From NCBI RefSeq assembly GCF_029633865.1, contig NW_026611535.1, positions 497,501 to 561,500 on the forward strand: a stretch of DNA of 64,000 nt, written 5' to 3'. Source of the stretch: Lampris incognitus (lineage: Eukaryota; Chordata; Actinopteri; Lampriformes; Lampridae). Both the position numbers and the translations under genes were made by a program. This document shows positions 19,660 through 30,941 of this stretch, one piece after another. Below the pieces are notes generated by a model, which made no database searches, was not told where the DNA came from, and saw only the letters and a program-made list of their open reading frames with translations. Within the stretch, counting starts at the first letter, position 1; every line of letters starts with the position of its first letter.

Positions 19660-22340
19660 GTGACAACTTCTTGCAGTAGCTGGCATGTGTCCAGCTGAGT
19701 CTCCCCTCCACCACTCGCTGTAGGTATGGTCAAGAGCATTTGGTGGGGCCCCACCCATGGGATTTCCTCCACTGTTTTCTCTTTAGGTCCTTTATCAGCA
19801 CCCAATCTCCTGGCTTCAGGTCATGCAGATGACCCTCTGTTGGCTGTGGAAGTGCCGAGATCACCTGCATTTGAATAGAACTCAGCATTTGATTTAGTTA
19901 TAGTCAGCATCTAAGCATTACATACTCCACGAGGTCTGAGCTGAGGACCCGCTTTGTGGGGGAAGGGCTATTTCAGTATTCATAGCTCTGCCTGTGAGAA
20001 TTTCAAAAGGTGACAAACCTGTTGTAACCCACCCGCTTGCTCTCATAATCATCAGCACTAATGGTAGTGCTTTTATCCATGTCCTGTCTCATCTCAGCAT
20101 TTGAGCAATTTAATTTTAATCATTCCATTTTCTCTCTCCACTGCTCCACCACTCTGTGATGTGAGTGATAGGCACAATGTTGCCTCAGATTAATACTCAA
20201 AAACGTGAAATTGATTTAATTACACTATTTACAAAGTCAATTCCATTATCACTGCTGATCTTCCATGGTATTCCCCATCTGGGAATAACCTCTCTTACTC
20301 CCACCTTTGCTACTATTGCAGCACCTGCCTTTCCTGTAGGGAAAACTTCAACCCATTTAGAAAACATATCAACGATCATAAGACAGTATTTCTTTCCCTA
20401 ACATGATGTTAGTTAGTTACCATGGTGTTAATTAGTGCAATGACATACATCCTTAGGTGACCAAACAATTGGTCAGGGAGAGGGTGGCTCGAAGCTTGTT
20501 TGGTTTGCCGTCTTGCGGCATTATTTTCCAAACAAATTAAGCATTTTGAACAACAATTTTGGGAATTATTTATGAAGCCTCTTATAAACCAGTGTTTGCT
20601 TACTGCATCCACCATTCCCATGTGCCAATGTTGCATAATAATAAAGAAACAAACACTTAGGCAGGCAAGGACATCTGACATCCAGCTCTTTTCCAGGCTG
20701 ATCTCTCTATCTTACCAACACAGGTTTATACCATTGCTAGATCTGTTGAAGTGGCAACAGCAGCACTTTCAATGATGTCATGATCATCCACTACTGTATA
20801 TCCGTCTTCATTTTGCTGTGTAATGGATTTTTCCTCTCCGATCCATCAACATACCATACATAGAGTTAATGAGAGCTATTTCATTTAAAGCCACTCTTGC
20901 CAAACAATCATGCAGTTCCCCATATTCAGCAGTAGGGAGCAGGGTAGCAGGATTTGGAGTTGCACAACATTTGAGCTCAACATTAGGCAGAGATAAGAGA
21001 ATGTTGTTGTATCTCAACCAGCACACAGGAGACAAGTGAGCCATTTCCTGCTCTAGCAGAATAGAGGCCACTGAATGAGGTACTAATAGTGTGACTTTCT
21101 GATACATGACTGTATCCCATGATGCAACTATGGCTTTTTCTGCTGCTGCTATTGCTCAGACAGAGAGAGGCAAGCCTAATGCTACACTATCTAGGTTTAG
21201 GGAAACATATGCGAGGTCGCTGCTTTCCCCCCATGTTCTTGTAACAAAACAGAATTCATAAAGCCCGCCTTTTCATCCACAGTCTGTGTGAATGGGCTTT
21301 CAGGGTCATGAGTCCCACTGTGGGTGTGGTAGTCAAAGTCTGTTTCAATCAGATGAAACCTGCAACAGCAGCCACTGTCTATATCACATTGGCAGTCAGT
21401 TTAGTCCATGCATGCATAATAGTCAATAGTGGAGCCTCCACACACATACAAGATTCACACACCCACATGTAATCACATGTAATCACATGTAATCCAGATC
21501 TACTGTCTACATTAGCCTTTCATCCCCCGAAATGACAGCAATTGGTTCTCAGGGCAAGGTTTTGGAATTCAAAGATCACTTCCATTAGTTTGGAGCTCAA
21601 TGTTTTACCCTATTTTATTTTTGTTTTATTTTTATTTTTTTAATTTTTATTAGAGATCTCGTCTCCTAGAAAGGTAACTTTTCCTAGACAAATTGAAATT
21701 TACTCGGACTGGCCTTGTTCAGCTACAGCGATGCAATGGTACCTATCTCACAAATTTGTTTTGCTGATGAACAGATCATCAAATTATTAACATAGTGTAT
21801 TAGCGCACTCCCTGCTGGAAGATCTAAATTGTCCAGACTTGCATGCAAAACCTGCGAGTCGACTGCTGGGGACTCTACATAACCTTGTGGCATCCCTTTC
21901 CACATCCTTGTTTTACCCTGAAACGTGAAAGCAAACCAATACTAAAGTCTGGAGGCACATGGACACTGCTGCATTTACTGCACATGAATCTTGCATGCAT
22001 CGCCACTCTGCTGGCTGATGCTCCAGCCTTATCTTTTTAACTGGAAAGATAGGCATCCTCACTGGTGCATGAGCACATGGGAGAATGACTCCTGCTACGA
22101 ACAAACTGTTAAACTCTGGTGTTATACCTATTACTGCCTCTGGTTTGAGCAGATATGGTGCCTTACATGGACAGTATGTGCTCTTGGGTGTCACATGGAG
22201 GGATTCAGCCCCTTGAAATAAGCCCCACATCGTAGTCATCTGTAGCAACAATTTGTGGCACTTCTGCAACTCTGGTGAGTCAGTGGTTAACTGGGGGACA
22301 TTTCTCCAGCCCCTCAAGTTGAATTTACTGCTCTGTGCTC
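19660..22340 (-). pseudogene. Endogenous retrovirus pol remnant
   Basis: Retroviral pol pieces run right to left on the minus strand in shifting frames. 22317-21913 and 21905-21723 carry the start and palm of the reverse transcriptase; the active-site position reads YVNN instead of YVDD. 21107-20808 covers a connection/RNase H-side segment. 20681-20409 is the zinc-binding H..H..C..C part of integrase. 20379-20197 is the integrase core with VDMFSKWVEVF and ISSDNG. The integrase C-terminal side lies near 19870-19690. Several frameshifts and stops separate the pieces. No gag, LTR pair or env is identifiable. The gamma/epsilon-like assignment rests on motif style only. Confidence 0.8.
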
Positions 22341-22889
22341 AATGCACACCCCGTTTTCCCATAAAAGTGCTCTAAAATTGGCATTTGTATACTTACATCT
22401 ATATACTTACATTCAGGGTGAGTATTGCACTCATTCTCCCCTCATCTCCCTCATGTGGTCTTGTGAACACGTGAGTGACCCACAGCCCTAAGTCCTCCCA
22501 CTGAGTGTCAACTGTTTTGACTAGAGGCACATGTGGTGTCGAGTTACACGCCAGTGGAGGTTGGTTACAGCAGGAGTTAGCACAACCGTTAATGCACACA
22601 TATCATCCCAATACATTCAATCACCAGTTATAAGATCTCTTTCTTTTCCTTGCCTGAACCAAACTTTCTTAAATCCCTCATCAACTCCTTCACTTACATG
22701 GGCTGTAACATGCAGATCACAATCTTCCATGAACATGTGCTGTGGTGACATGGACATGTGCTGTGATGACATGAACGTGTGCTGTGGTGACATGAACGTG
22801 TGCTATGGTGACATGCAAGTTTGCACTAATTTAAGCAGATCAGAGGTTATTGATCTCGGCCTAACGGCAGCAGATCACATTGGTATGTG
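22341..22889. other. Unassigned flank of the pol remnant and the MULE-like element
   Basis: May still belong to the retroviral element upstream of pol, but no protein is recognisable. Contains the 21-bp minisatellite listed separately. Confidence 0.35.
22733..22816. repeat. 21-bp minisatellite, 4 units
   Basis: Four imperfect head-to-tail units of the type ACATGTGCTGTGGTGACATG. Confidence 0.85.
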
Positions 22890-23133
22890 GGGGTCCTCCC
22901 TATAGTCCCCGGGTCCTATGTTCCCAGCTTTGTATGAGACCAGGGAATATTAGACCTTTTTGTATACAGAGGGCCCTATATTCCCCACTTTTCCCCAAAA
23001 GGGTCCTATGTTCCCCGTTTTGTGGGTGCAGGGGAACATAGGACCTTTCTTTATAAAAAGGGTCCTATGTTCCCCGGGTGCCCTAGGGGAACATAGGACC
23101 CTTTTTATAAAGAAAGGTCCTATGTTCCCCGGT
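22890..23133. repeat. Left subterminal array of the MULE-like element
   Basis: Six or more copies of the ~18-bp core GGGTCCTATGTTCCCCGG in alternating orientation, separated by T/A-rich spacers such as TTTTTATAAAGAAA. Neighbouring opposite copies can form hairpins. Confidence 0.85.
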
Positions 23134-23482
23134 CAGCAGGTTTGACGCTGTTTGGCGCAAAAACTGCATTTTCAATAATGCATTATTTAGGGCAGATTAT
23201 TAAGAAGACAATGAATCATACGATTTCTATTTTTATATCACAAAAACGAATTCACAAAGTCCAGGTTGGCTAAAGTATGTGGAAACTTTCGACACTAAAC
23301 CAATTTCAACTTATTAGGCTATAGCCTATATTTGGGCGCATAACCCACCCCGGTAGTTCTCTGATATTTATGCTTGAACTGTGTCACTTATCGAGGAAAA
23401 TGCGCCTCACCGAGTAGGTGAGCTGGCTCGTCTGTGTCTGAATGTAATATAGTAAGCCTATGCTCCTTGGGCAATTGTACCC

Positions 23483-23553
23483 GGGCATAGCTCAGTCGGT
23501 AGAGCTCTCGCCTATGGATCGCAAGGTCGTGAGTTCGATCCCGGGTGCCGCCA
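23483..23553 (+). tRNA. tRNA-like sequence, probably a SINE head or pseudo-tRNA
   Basis: The run GGCATAGCTCAGTCGGTAGA contains a good A box, and GAGTTCGATCCC is B-box-like, followed by an acceptor-like GGGTGCC and GCCA. The anticodon stem (CTCGC/GCAAG) encloses nine rather than seven bases and the acceptor pairs over only about five positions. A functional tRNA is therefore unlikely. It lies inside the MULE-like element; the ~160 bp that follow may be the body of a SINE. Confidence 0.55.
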
Positions 23554-23828
23554 ACTCAGCGTATGAGTAGCACATTGTGCGAGAAGTGCTGGGAGCTGAG
23601 GATAGGTGTTGTGTTCCGTCCTCAGCAGTCCATCTCCCAGAGGTCTAGCGCATTGTACCAGGGATAGACTCCTGCGTAAGCTGGCTGATACCGACAATAG
23701 GCCATTTCCGACCCACTTCTTCTATGTTCCCTAGAAAGCCGTCGTTCCCATCATAACCACACCAGCTTATTGGGAAAAGCATCTGACAGATATTAGATAG
23801 AAACCATCTGCTCAGTAAGGCCCTTTAA

Positions 23829-23925
23829 GCATCATAATTGTAATGATAATAATAACATAATAATAATAATAATAATGATAATAGCCTAATAATAATGATG
23901 ATGATGATAATAATAACAATATAGC
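23829..23925. repeat. AAT/GAT-type microsatellite
   Basis: Imperfect runs of AATAAT and GATGATGAT interrupted by short unique bases. Confidence 0.85.
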
Positions 23926-24408
23926 CTTATATTAGAAATGCTAAAAATTGGATAATTGAAATATTTATAATTATAAAGTAAGCTAATATAGCATGGTAAT
24001 AACAATAAAATAATAACAATATCTGCCTTGTCTCTTAAGATTCTAAGATGCTGTATGCTACAGAAATAACGGGACATAGGCCTAGGCTAATGAATACGCC
24101 TTTTTGACAAAATATGAATGAAAGGCTAATCAACAACGCTAAAGCTGAATCACAAAAAACATATTGCTCGAAAAATAATTTAGAAATAGCCAAATGCACA
24201 CATGATTTCGAGTTTGGAAATATTTAAAACTTGTCGTGGATGTGTGGTCATCTGCACGCAAGTTTCCTGGCGTTCTAAACCACATGATCAAAATTCACCA
24301 ATGTCTAAACCGCCCGCAAACTTGCAACAATTTGCAACAATTGGTTGTTATTGGTGATAACTCGTGGACTCACTGTCATGTGCTTACTAGCCTACAAGAA
24401 GACAAACA

Positions 24409-24726
24409 ATGGCGATAGTTATGGATGGTGATCGAGGGGGCAAAGTGTTGGTACATGAGAACTTCAGATATCAGAAGCACCGCACCAATCAAGACACCAT
24501 TAGATGGAGGTGCTGGACGTGGAACTGTAGAGTGCCACTGATCACAAATAGATCTGAAGTGGAGGACGTGGATGCTAACATTATTGTGCACAATGTTGGG
24601 GAACACGTGCATCCCCCTGACAGAGAAATGGTGCACCGTGCCGAATTCCGACAGGGGGTGATTGCAGAAGTTGCGAGGGAGCCAACAGTCCCAATCAGAA
24701 GGATCTATAATGCGCAAATGCAGTAA
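24409..24726 (+). CDS. FLYWCH-type zinc-finger protein (MULE N-terminal part)
   Basis: 105 codons. Residues ~9-75 show the FLYWCH pattern: GGKVLVHENFRYQKHR, then IRWRCWTWNCRVPL with the Cys pair, and EHVHPP with the His pair. FLYWCH domains bind DNA and often sit in front of the catalytic domain in Mutator-like transposases. After the zinc finger, the MVHRAEFRQGV and PTVPIRRIYN segments also match the linker of such proteins. Then the frame stops. A GGTAAG string ten bases after the stop could be a splice donor towards a lost catalytic exon. As it stands, the product is a free DNA-binding domain encoded within the element. No break lies inside the 105 codons. Confidence 0.65.
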   Translation: MAIVMDGDRGGKVLVHENFRYQKHRTNQDTIRWRCWTWNCRVPLITNRSEVEDVDANIIVHNVGEHVHPPDREMVHRAEFRQGVIAEVAREPTVPIRRIYNAQMQ

Positions 24727-24929
24727 ATATTGGTAAGAAATAACAATAAAGCAAATTACAGCCTCCTCTAGGCCGAATTTGGATACGCACTCAAGGTGGC
24801 CTGTGATATACAACAGCGAACAATGGTAATACGGCCTAATTTAATCAGCGGAGGAATAGATTGTCGTAGCCAACAACTCAGCCATGACCCCAGTTTTTAT
24901 TATTTTGGACCCGTTAAGGAAATAATTTG

Positions 24930-25228
24930 CAAAAAGGGTTCTAAGTTCCCCGGTTTGTTCCTCGATTGGCAATAGCGGGGAATATAGGACCCTTGATTTG
25001 GAAAAAGGTCCTATTTTCCCCTGGAAACAGCGGGGAATATAGGACCCTTTTTCCAAAAGAGGGTTCTATGTTCCCCGGTGTCTATTGCAACCGGGATTAT
25101 AGGACCTTTTTAGGGGAAAACGGGGAATATGGAACCCTTTTTTTTTTTTCCAAAAGGGTCCCATATTCCCCGATCGGGGAACATAGGACCCGGGGAATAT
25201 AGGACCCGGGGACTATAGGCACGGCCCC
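24930..25228. repeat. Right subterminal array of the MULE-like element
   Basis: Seven or more copies of GGGGAATATAGGACCC-type cores (the reverse complement of the left-side core) mixed with inverted copies. It includes a run of three successive GGGGA.TATAGG units before the outer end. Confidence 0.85.
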
Positions 25229-27660
25229 GGTTTTTGCACTGTATACAGAATGCATTGCTGTTTCAACATGTGCAAGAACCAACAAGGTGACAAGGTGATG
25301 ACACACCACATGTGTTGACTCTTACAATTACAAATGAGGATAGAATAATAGATGACATTCAGTATTTAGGCCCTTTAAGTAAAAGTGATCATTGTGTCAT
25401 ATTATTTAAGGTCATTTGTTACACAAAAACGGTGAGAAATTAAACAAGAAAAATTTACAACAAGGGGAATTTAGAGGAAGCACGAGAGAATTGGAAATCT
25501 TTGACTGGACACAATAACCGTCTAATTATGATGTTGAAGACAATTGGAGATTAATAAAGGATAAGTTGAGTGAAACAGAAGATAAGTACATACCAAACAG
25601 TAAAACCAGGTCCCAGAATAAAAAGCATGAATTCCCCTTGGATAGTATTACAAAACGGAAAGTTGTAGAAAAAAAAAATTCTTGCAAGAAACGCAATAAG
25701 AAGTAAAAAAGCAGAGGTACAACAGCAAGACTTAGAAATTAGAAATTTTGTGAGAACAACAACACGTTATTTAAGAACGCTATACAAAGAAGACTTAGCA
25801 AGACAATCTAAGCTGAAACCAAAGGTTACCTGGAATTATATTAATAAGAGGACAACAATTAAGACATCGGTAGGAGATTTATATATTAAGCAGAAGCATA
25901 TGAACTCCCCCAAAACAGACAAAGACACTGAAAAAGCAAAAATACTGTCAGATTATTTCAGTAGTGTATTTGTGATCGAATCTGAAGGGCACATACCTGA
26001 ATTGCCGAGAGTGGAAGTTCAGCAAACATAATGTTTTATAATAACTTTTGAAGACATAAAACGGCTTCTACAGGATATTAACATCTGTAAATCACCAGGG
26101 CAAAATGCAGTACATTCTAGGATCTTAAAGGAATTGGCTAGTGTTATTACTAAACCTCTAACAATACTGTTTAATAAATCATTACACGAATCAACTTTAC
26201 CCTGTGATTGGAAAGAGGCACATATCAGTGCAATTTAAAAAAAAGTAAACAAGGCACTAGCAGGAAATTACAAGCCAGTTACTCTGACATCTATAGTATG
26301 TAAGACAATGGGGAAAAAAACTAATTATGACATATATTGTTGACCATATGAAGTCTAACAACTTTTTAGTAACAAGCAGTGTGGATTTATATCTGGAAGA
26401 TCGACTACACTTCAGCTTCTCACCGTTCTTGATAAGTGGTCAGCAGCTTTGGGTAGAGGGGAGTCAGTTGATTGCATATATATGGACTTTCAAAAAGCTT
26501 TTGATAAAGTTCCTCATAAAAGACTGCTGTCAAAATTAAAATCCTATGGCATAGATGTCAGAATTACAGGCTGGATACAGGATTTTTTACATAATAGGAA
26601 AAAGCAGGTGGTGGTAAATGGGGCCACTTCAAAATGGAAACCGGTGACCTCTGGAGTTCCACAAGGTTCTGTGTTCGGCCCTGTAATCTTTGCTGTCTAT
26701 ATAAATGATTTACCAAGTGTGAAACAATCTGATTCATACTTTTTTTGCGGATGACACAAAAATATGTAGAATAATTAATAAGGACACTGATACGGCCCAT
26801 CTTCAAGCACGCCTCCATAGCATGAGTAACTGGTGTGATAGGTGGCTACTGAAATTTAATCCAGAAAAATGCACACATTTACACATGGAAAAACAAATGC
26901 CAACCGGTTTAACTACAAAGTTGGAGATTTAATGGTTCAGCAAGTGTAAGAAGAAAAGGACATCAGTGTCATGGTCGATAGTTCAATTGAATTTCACATG
27001 CACATTTCTAAAAAAATAAAATAAAAAAGCAAACTCTATGCTGCCAATAATTAGAAGAACTTTTCTAAAGTTTGGTAAGGAAATAGTTTTACCATTATAT
27101 AAATCCATGGTGCGATCTCATCTTGAATTTGAAATTTACAATTACCAACTCTAGTATACAGGAGACAGAGAGGAGACATGATTGAAGTCTATAAGCTTGT
27201 ACATAAAATATATGATTTCACAGCTGAGAGTGTTGTCTATTTGTGGAATAATAGGTATGACTTAAGAGGGAACTCCTTAAAACTATTCCTGTTAAAGTGA
27301 CACTCTGAAAAGAGAGAGAAAAAACACTTCTTTACAATTCGTGCTGTAAGACTGTGGAACGAACTTCCAGATGATGTAGTGTAGGGTCCTTAACTTCATT
27401 CTTTTAAAAATAGATTAGATAAATGTTGGTCAACAAAGGACTTTTTATACGATTATAAAGCTGAGTTGTGATCATTGTGAGTATTGTGTGACTATGATTA
27501 TTTGTGAGACTAATTTAATATGAGAGACTTGTATTTATGTGATTATTTGTGAGATTAGTGTGATTTTAATAACTACATTATTTTTTGGTTGTTTTTTTGT
27601 ATGGTTTTAATTGTTTGAGTCTGGGGTACAAGATTTCTATCCTGTGCCAGAAATTTTTTC
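25229..27660 (+). pseudogene. Jockey/CR1-group LINE, decayed ORF2
   Basis: 25310-25420 resembles the end of an APE endonuclease (DDIQYLGPLSKSDH). 25750-26031 is the linker to the RT. 26449-26754 is an RT palm with [32 protein letters not shown] and, across a one-base frameshift at about 26740, a downstream ADDTK. 27180-27470 has the characteristic tail (RLWNELPDDV, then FKNRLDKCW). Many stops and several frameshifts are present, and the 5' part is missing. The element abuts the MULE-like transposon on its left, so the latter may have inserted at or near its truncated 5' end. Confidence 0.8.
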
Positions 27661-28246
27661 ATTAGATTAAAATTTCTAATCTGCACTCACTCTTACCCAG
27701 AAATATCCTACCATGACCATTCAATTGACATTGTTTATTATTTCCTTTGCCAGTGGGTCGTCACCCCTAAGTGAATATCATTACCTTCAGACGTCTTCAC
27801 GTGGTTTCAAAACTGTATCCTCATTTAGATAAAAAACCCATATCACACAATTCCCTTCCCCACAATCCCACAACTGTCTCTTCTCAACCCTGGGAGTCAA
27901 CTATGAGCTGTCCTCAGGAGAGGTAGATTTCCTGGCTCTTAGGCAATTTTTCAATCCCTTCACCAGACTGGCGGGTCAGATGTAATCCGTGCAGAGAGTG
28001 GGTCAAAGAAGAATATGACAATTATTTAATTCCACTCTGAGATCAAACGAGGAGCGAGAGAGAAAATATCTTACAGTATTGTCCCACGATTTTAATATAT
28101 GTTCAATGAACAGACGCACAAACTCAGATGCCTGTGCATGCCCCAATCTCAGAGCACACCATCTTTATATCATACAGTAGAACAACACCCGTTGCTTTGA
28201 TCACAATGATATGTACACAGAGTCTCTTTTGTCATGGGGAGGGGGT
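27661..28246. other. Unassigned left flank of the minus-strand L1
   Basis: No gene recognised. Before the L1 insertion this joined directly to 39849 onward, since the duplication AGGTGCATACTT lies at 28247 and 39837. The joined sequence might be an old LTR or retroviral piece, but I cannot support that. Confidence 0.4.
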
Positions 28247-28530
28247 AGGTGCATACTTTTTTTGTTAAGCAATATATTTATTGAATTTTGTTTGCAAATT
28301 ACATCAAAACAAGTAATAGCACAGTACAGCAAACATTTTCACCCTGACCCCATCCCTATAACAAGTAATACAATTCAAAGCAGGGTTAAAGAAGATAATA
28401 AAGATAAAAATTAAATTAATAAAAATAATAACATAAAATAATAATAACAATAATTTCTTTCACAGACTGATTAGAGGGTGTGTTTTTTTTCAGTTGCTTT
28501 TACGCATATAAACAATCAGATAGAGTTGTT

Positions 28531-30047
28531 CTACTCCCCCAGAGCTTGTTCTTGCTGAAGCAAGTTACCAACATTAGTATTACGTCTTAAGAAGTACAGA
28601 AACAATCCCCAGATTTTAACAAAAACACTTTGTTTACGTCTAACAATATACATTATCTTTTCCATTGACATGTTTGAAGCCATTTCTTTAACCCACATAC
28701 CAATTCTTGGTCCATCAACACTTTTCCAATTAAGATCAATTACACGTTTTGCTTGTAATATACACATATCTATAAATCTGAACTCATTGCTATGTAAATG
28801 TGGGATGGTAGGATATAAACCAAGAATAAAAAGCTTTGGACTCAATGGTCATTTCTTTGACAAAATTTGATCAATCATATCAACAACATCTTGCCAGAAG
28901 GTTTTCACTTCCACACATTCCCATATACAGTGAAACAGCGCCCCCTTGCCTCACTACACTTAATACAGGTATCAGGAATATTGTCATTAAACTTGTGCAA
29001 TTTAACAGGAGTTTTATATATATACGCATCAGCCATTTATACTATAGAAGCTTTAGGTTGCTGCTAACTGTCTGTCTCTGGGCCTCTTTACATGCCTCAC
29101 TCCATTCCTCTAAAGATATTTCCTCCTCTATATCTCCCTCCCATAATCTCAATTTTGTCTCTGATGATTCATCAGATCCAGATACAAATAAGTCATACAT
29201 AGTCGAAATTAAACCTTTATCATAACAGTGTTTTGTGACTGCAGCTTCTAATATAGAAATGGTAGGAATGTCTAATGAATGGCTTTGACAGGATGATATA
29301 AAACTCCTTAGCTGAAGATATTTGAAAAAAGGATTCCTTGGAATGTCATACTTGGTAGATATCTCCTCAAAGGACATTAATACTTCATCCTCCTCCCTGT
29401 ACATGTCTTGCACTTTCCTTAACCCCTTTTCAGCCCATAATTTAAATCCCCTATCATTTTGCCCTGGTTTGAAATTGGCATTACCCCAAATAGGACTGAA
29501 GCGTGACTGGGACATATTTATATTCAAATACTTACAAGCGTCGAACCAAACATCAATCATATTCAATATTATAGGGTTGTCTGTATTTTTGTTCAGATAT
29601 TTACGGTCTGCTGAATACAAATACAGGTGCAATGGTAAGCCCGGTTTAACAGAGCAGGCTTCCAGATCAATCCAAGCTGGGGGACTTCAAGATGAGAAGT
29701 AAAACATAATCGACCTTAATTGTGCTGCCCAGTAATACCGTGGGATACTTGGACATTTCAGGCCTCCTCGATCATATGGTAGATAAAGTAAAGACATACG
29801 TAATCTAGGACGTTTTTTTTTTGCCAAATAAAGTTGGTAAACAGTTTCTTGATTTTCGTGAACAAAGATGAAGGAGGGGGTAGGGGGATATTCTGGAACA
29901 AATAAAGAAATTTGGGAAGTATATTCATCTTTAGAATATTAATCCTGCCGATCATTGAAATAGGTAAGGATGTCCAACGCTCTATCGAAGCAATACTAGC
30001 GTCCGGGATGGGCTCATAATTTGACCGAGCAATCTTATTCACCTCAG
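28531..30047 (-). pseudogene. L1 ORF2 C-terminal part
   Basis: 30042-29758 carries the post-RT segment (RWTSLPISMIGRINILKMN, then FIWQKKN). 29632-29042 carries the C-terminal domain (MIDVWFDACKYL, NPFFKYLQLRSFI). 28845-28531 carries the last part near the tail. Frameshifts occur around 29757 and 29040. The sequence continues the frame interrupted at 30942. Confidence 0.85.
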
Positions 30048-30937
30048 TGTAGCCGAGTGATAAAGAACCGATCTTTCGTCCTGCAGTGAAATGTAATTCT
30101 GTACTGCCCCTTTAAGAGATTAAGCTCGACGCAGTGTTATAACGTCACACGCGCGACGCCTAGTGTCAGTCAGAGCGAGGACAGTGTGAAGCATGGTGGA
30201 CAGAGATGCATAGCAGCCTGCATCGGGGTAAATATTTTAAAATTTACCTTCAACTTATGGAAATAATGTTCATATCCAGTACCTAAGATCTCAAAGTGTA
30301 TATTTACGAGTTATTAGAGTGAGATGGAGTATTATTTTGCATGGATGGTTCTGAATTGCGTAGTATGCATAACCGCGTGTTCGGATTTTATTATTTGCCA
30401 TTTACTGGTACTTATAAAACTGCGCGTTACCCGCGGTGCGTACTCCGGTATTTTGTGCATATTATTTTGTAGCGATTCGGTATTTTATTTCGGTATTCTC
30501 CTTTTGTAACTGTGAGGTTGTTGAATCAACTACTGTGAATGTTTGACTAGGTAGACAGTTTTGCTGTAGCTGTTCTTGGCCAGCCACGCTAAGGAGGCCA
30601 TCTTGAAACGTGGCTGCAAGTGAGTGGCGGTATGCACTTTATTTCACATAAAGGCCTTAATGCTACTGTTGTTTAATGTTAATGTAATTAACATTGAATG
30701 TTTTCTTTTGTATTGGGGTTTTATTTACAGAAGCCCACTACTGTATTTCATTTGTATATATTTCATTTGGGTACATTTTCATTTGTGTATTTTATTTTCA
30801 TGCAGTCGTGATCTATTTCTTTCTATTCTCCTATCGACCGCTGTCCTCCTATTGAAGTGAGGCAACATTCAGAATAAAAACCCCAAAATAGAATTTTGTG
30901 TTGTCCGGTGAGTTCATTTCCCTAAGGACCCATCACA
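30048..30937. mobile_element. Solo LTR inside the L1
   Basis: A 890-bp segment with TG...CA ends (TGTAGCCGAG ... CCCATCACA) splits L1 ORF2. It is flanked by the 4-bp duplication TCAG at 30044-30047 and 30938-30941. AATAAA lies at about 30874, as in the R region of an LTR in plus orientation. No coding sequence and no second LTR are present, so this is the scar of LTR-LTR recombination. The family is not identified. Confidence 0.82.
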
Positions 30938-30941
30938 TCAG

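Larger units (their letters stand above)
22890..25228 (+). mobile_element. MULE-like DNA transposon with stacked terminal repeats
   Basis: The outer ends are inverted copies: GGGGTCCTCCCTATAG at 22890 and, reverse-complemented from 25228, GGGGCCGTGCCTATAG. Both continue into TCCCCGGGTCCTAT. Inside each end lie 250-300 bp of alternating direct and inverted copies of a GGGTCCTATGTTCCCCGG core. The flanks GGTATGTG and GGTTTTTG could be a mutated 8-bp target duplication. The single coding region is a FLYWCH zinc-finger ORF, a domain that commonly precedes Mutator-like (MULE) transposases. No catalytic domain remains, so this would be a non-autonomous or deleted element. The superfamily call is inferred from FLYWCH plus long terminal repeats. 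Confidence 0.65.

Noticed and set aside
23512..23697. 61-codon minus-strand frame over the tRNA-like sequence
   Set aside because: It is the reverse of the tRNA-like/SINE sequence and has no family resemblance.
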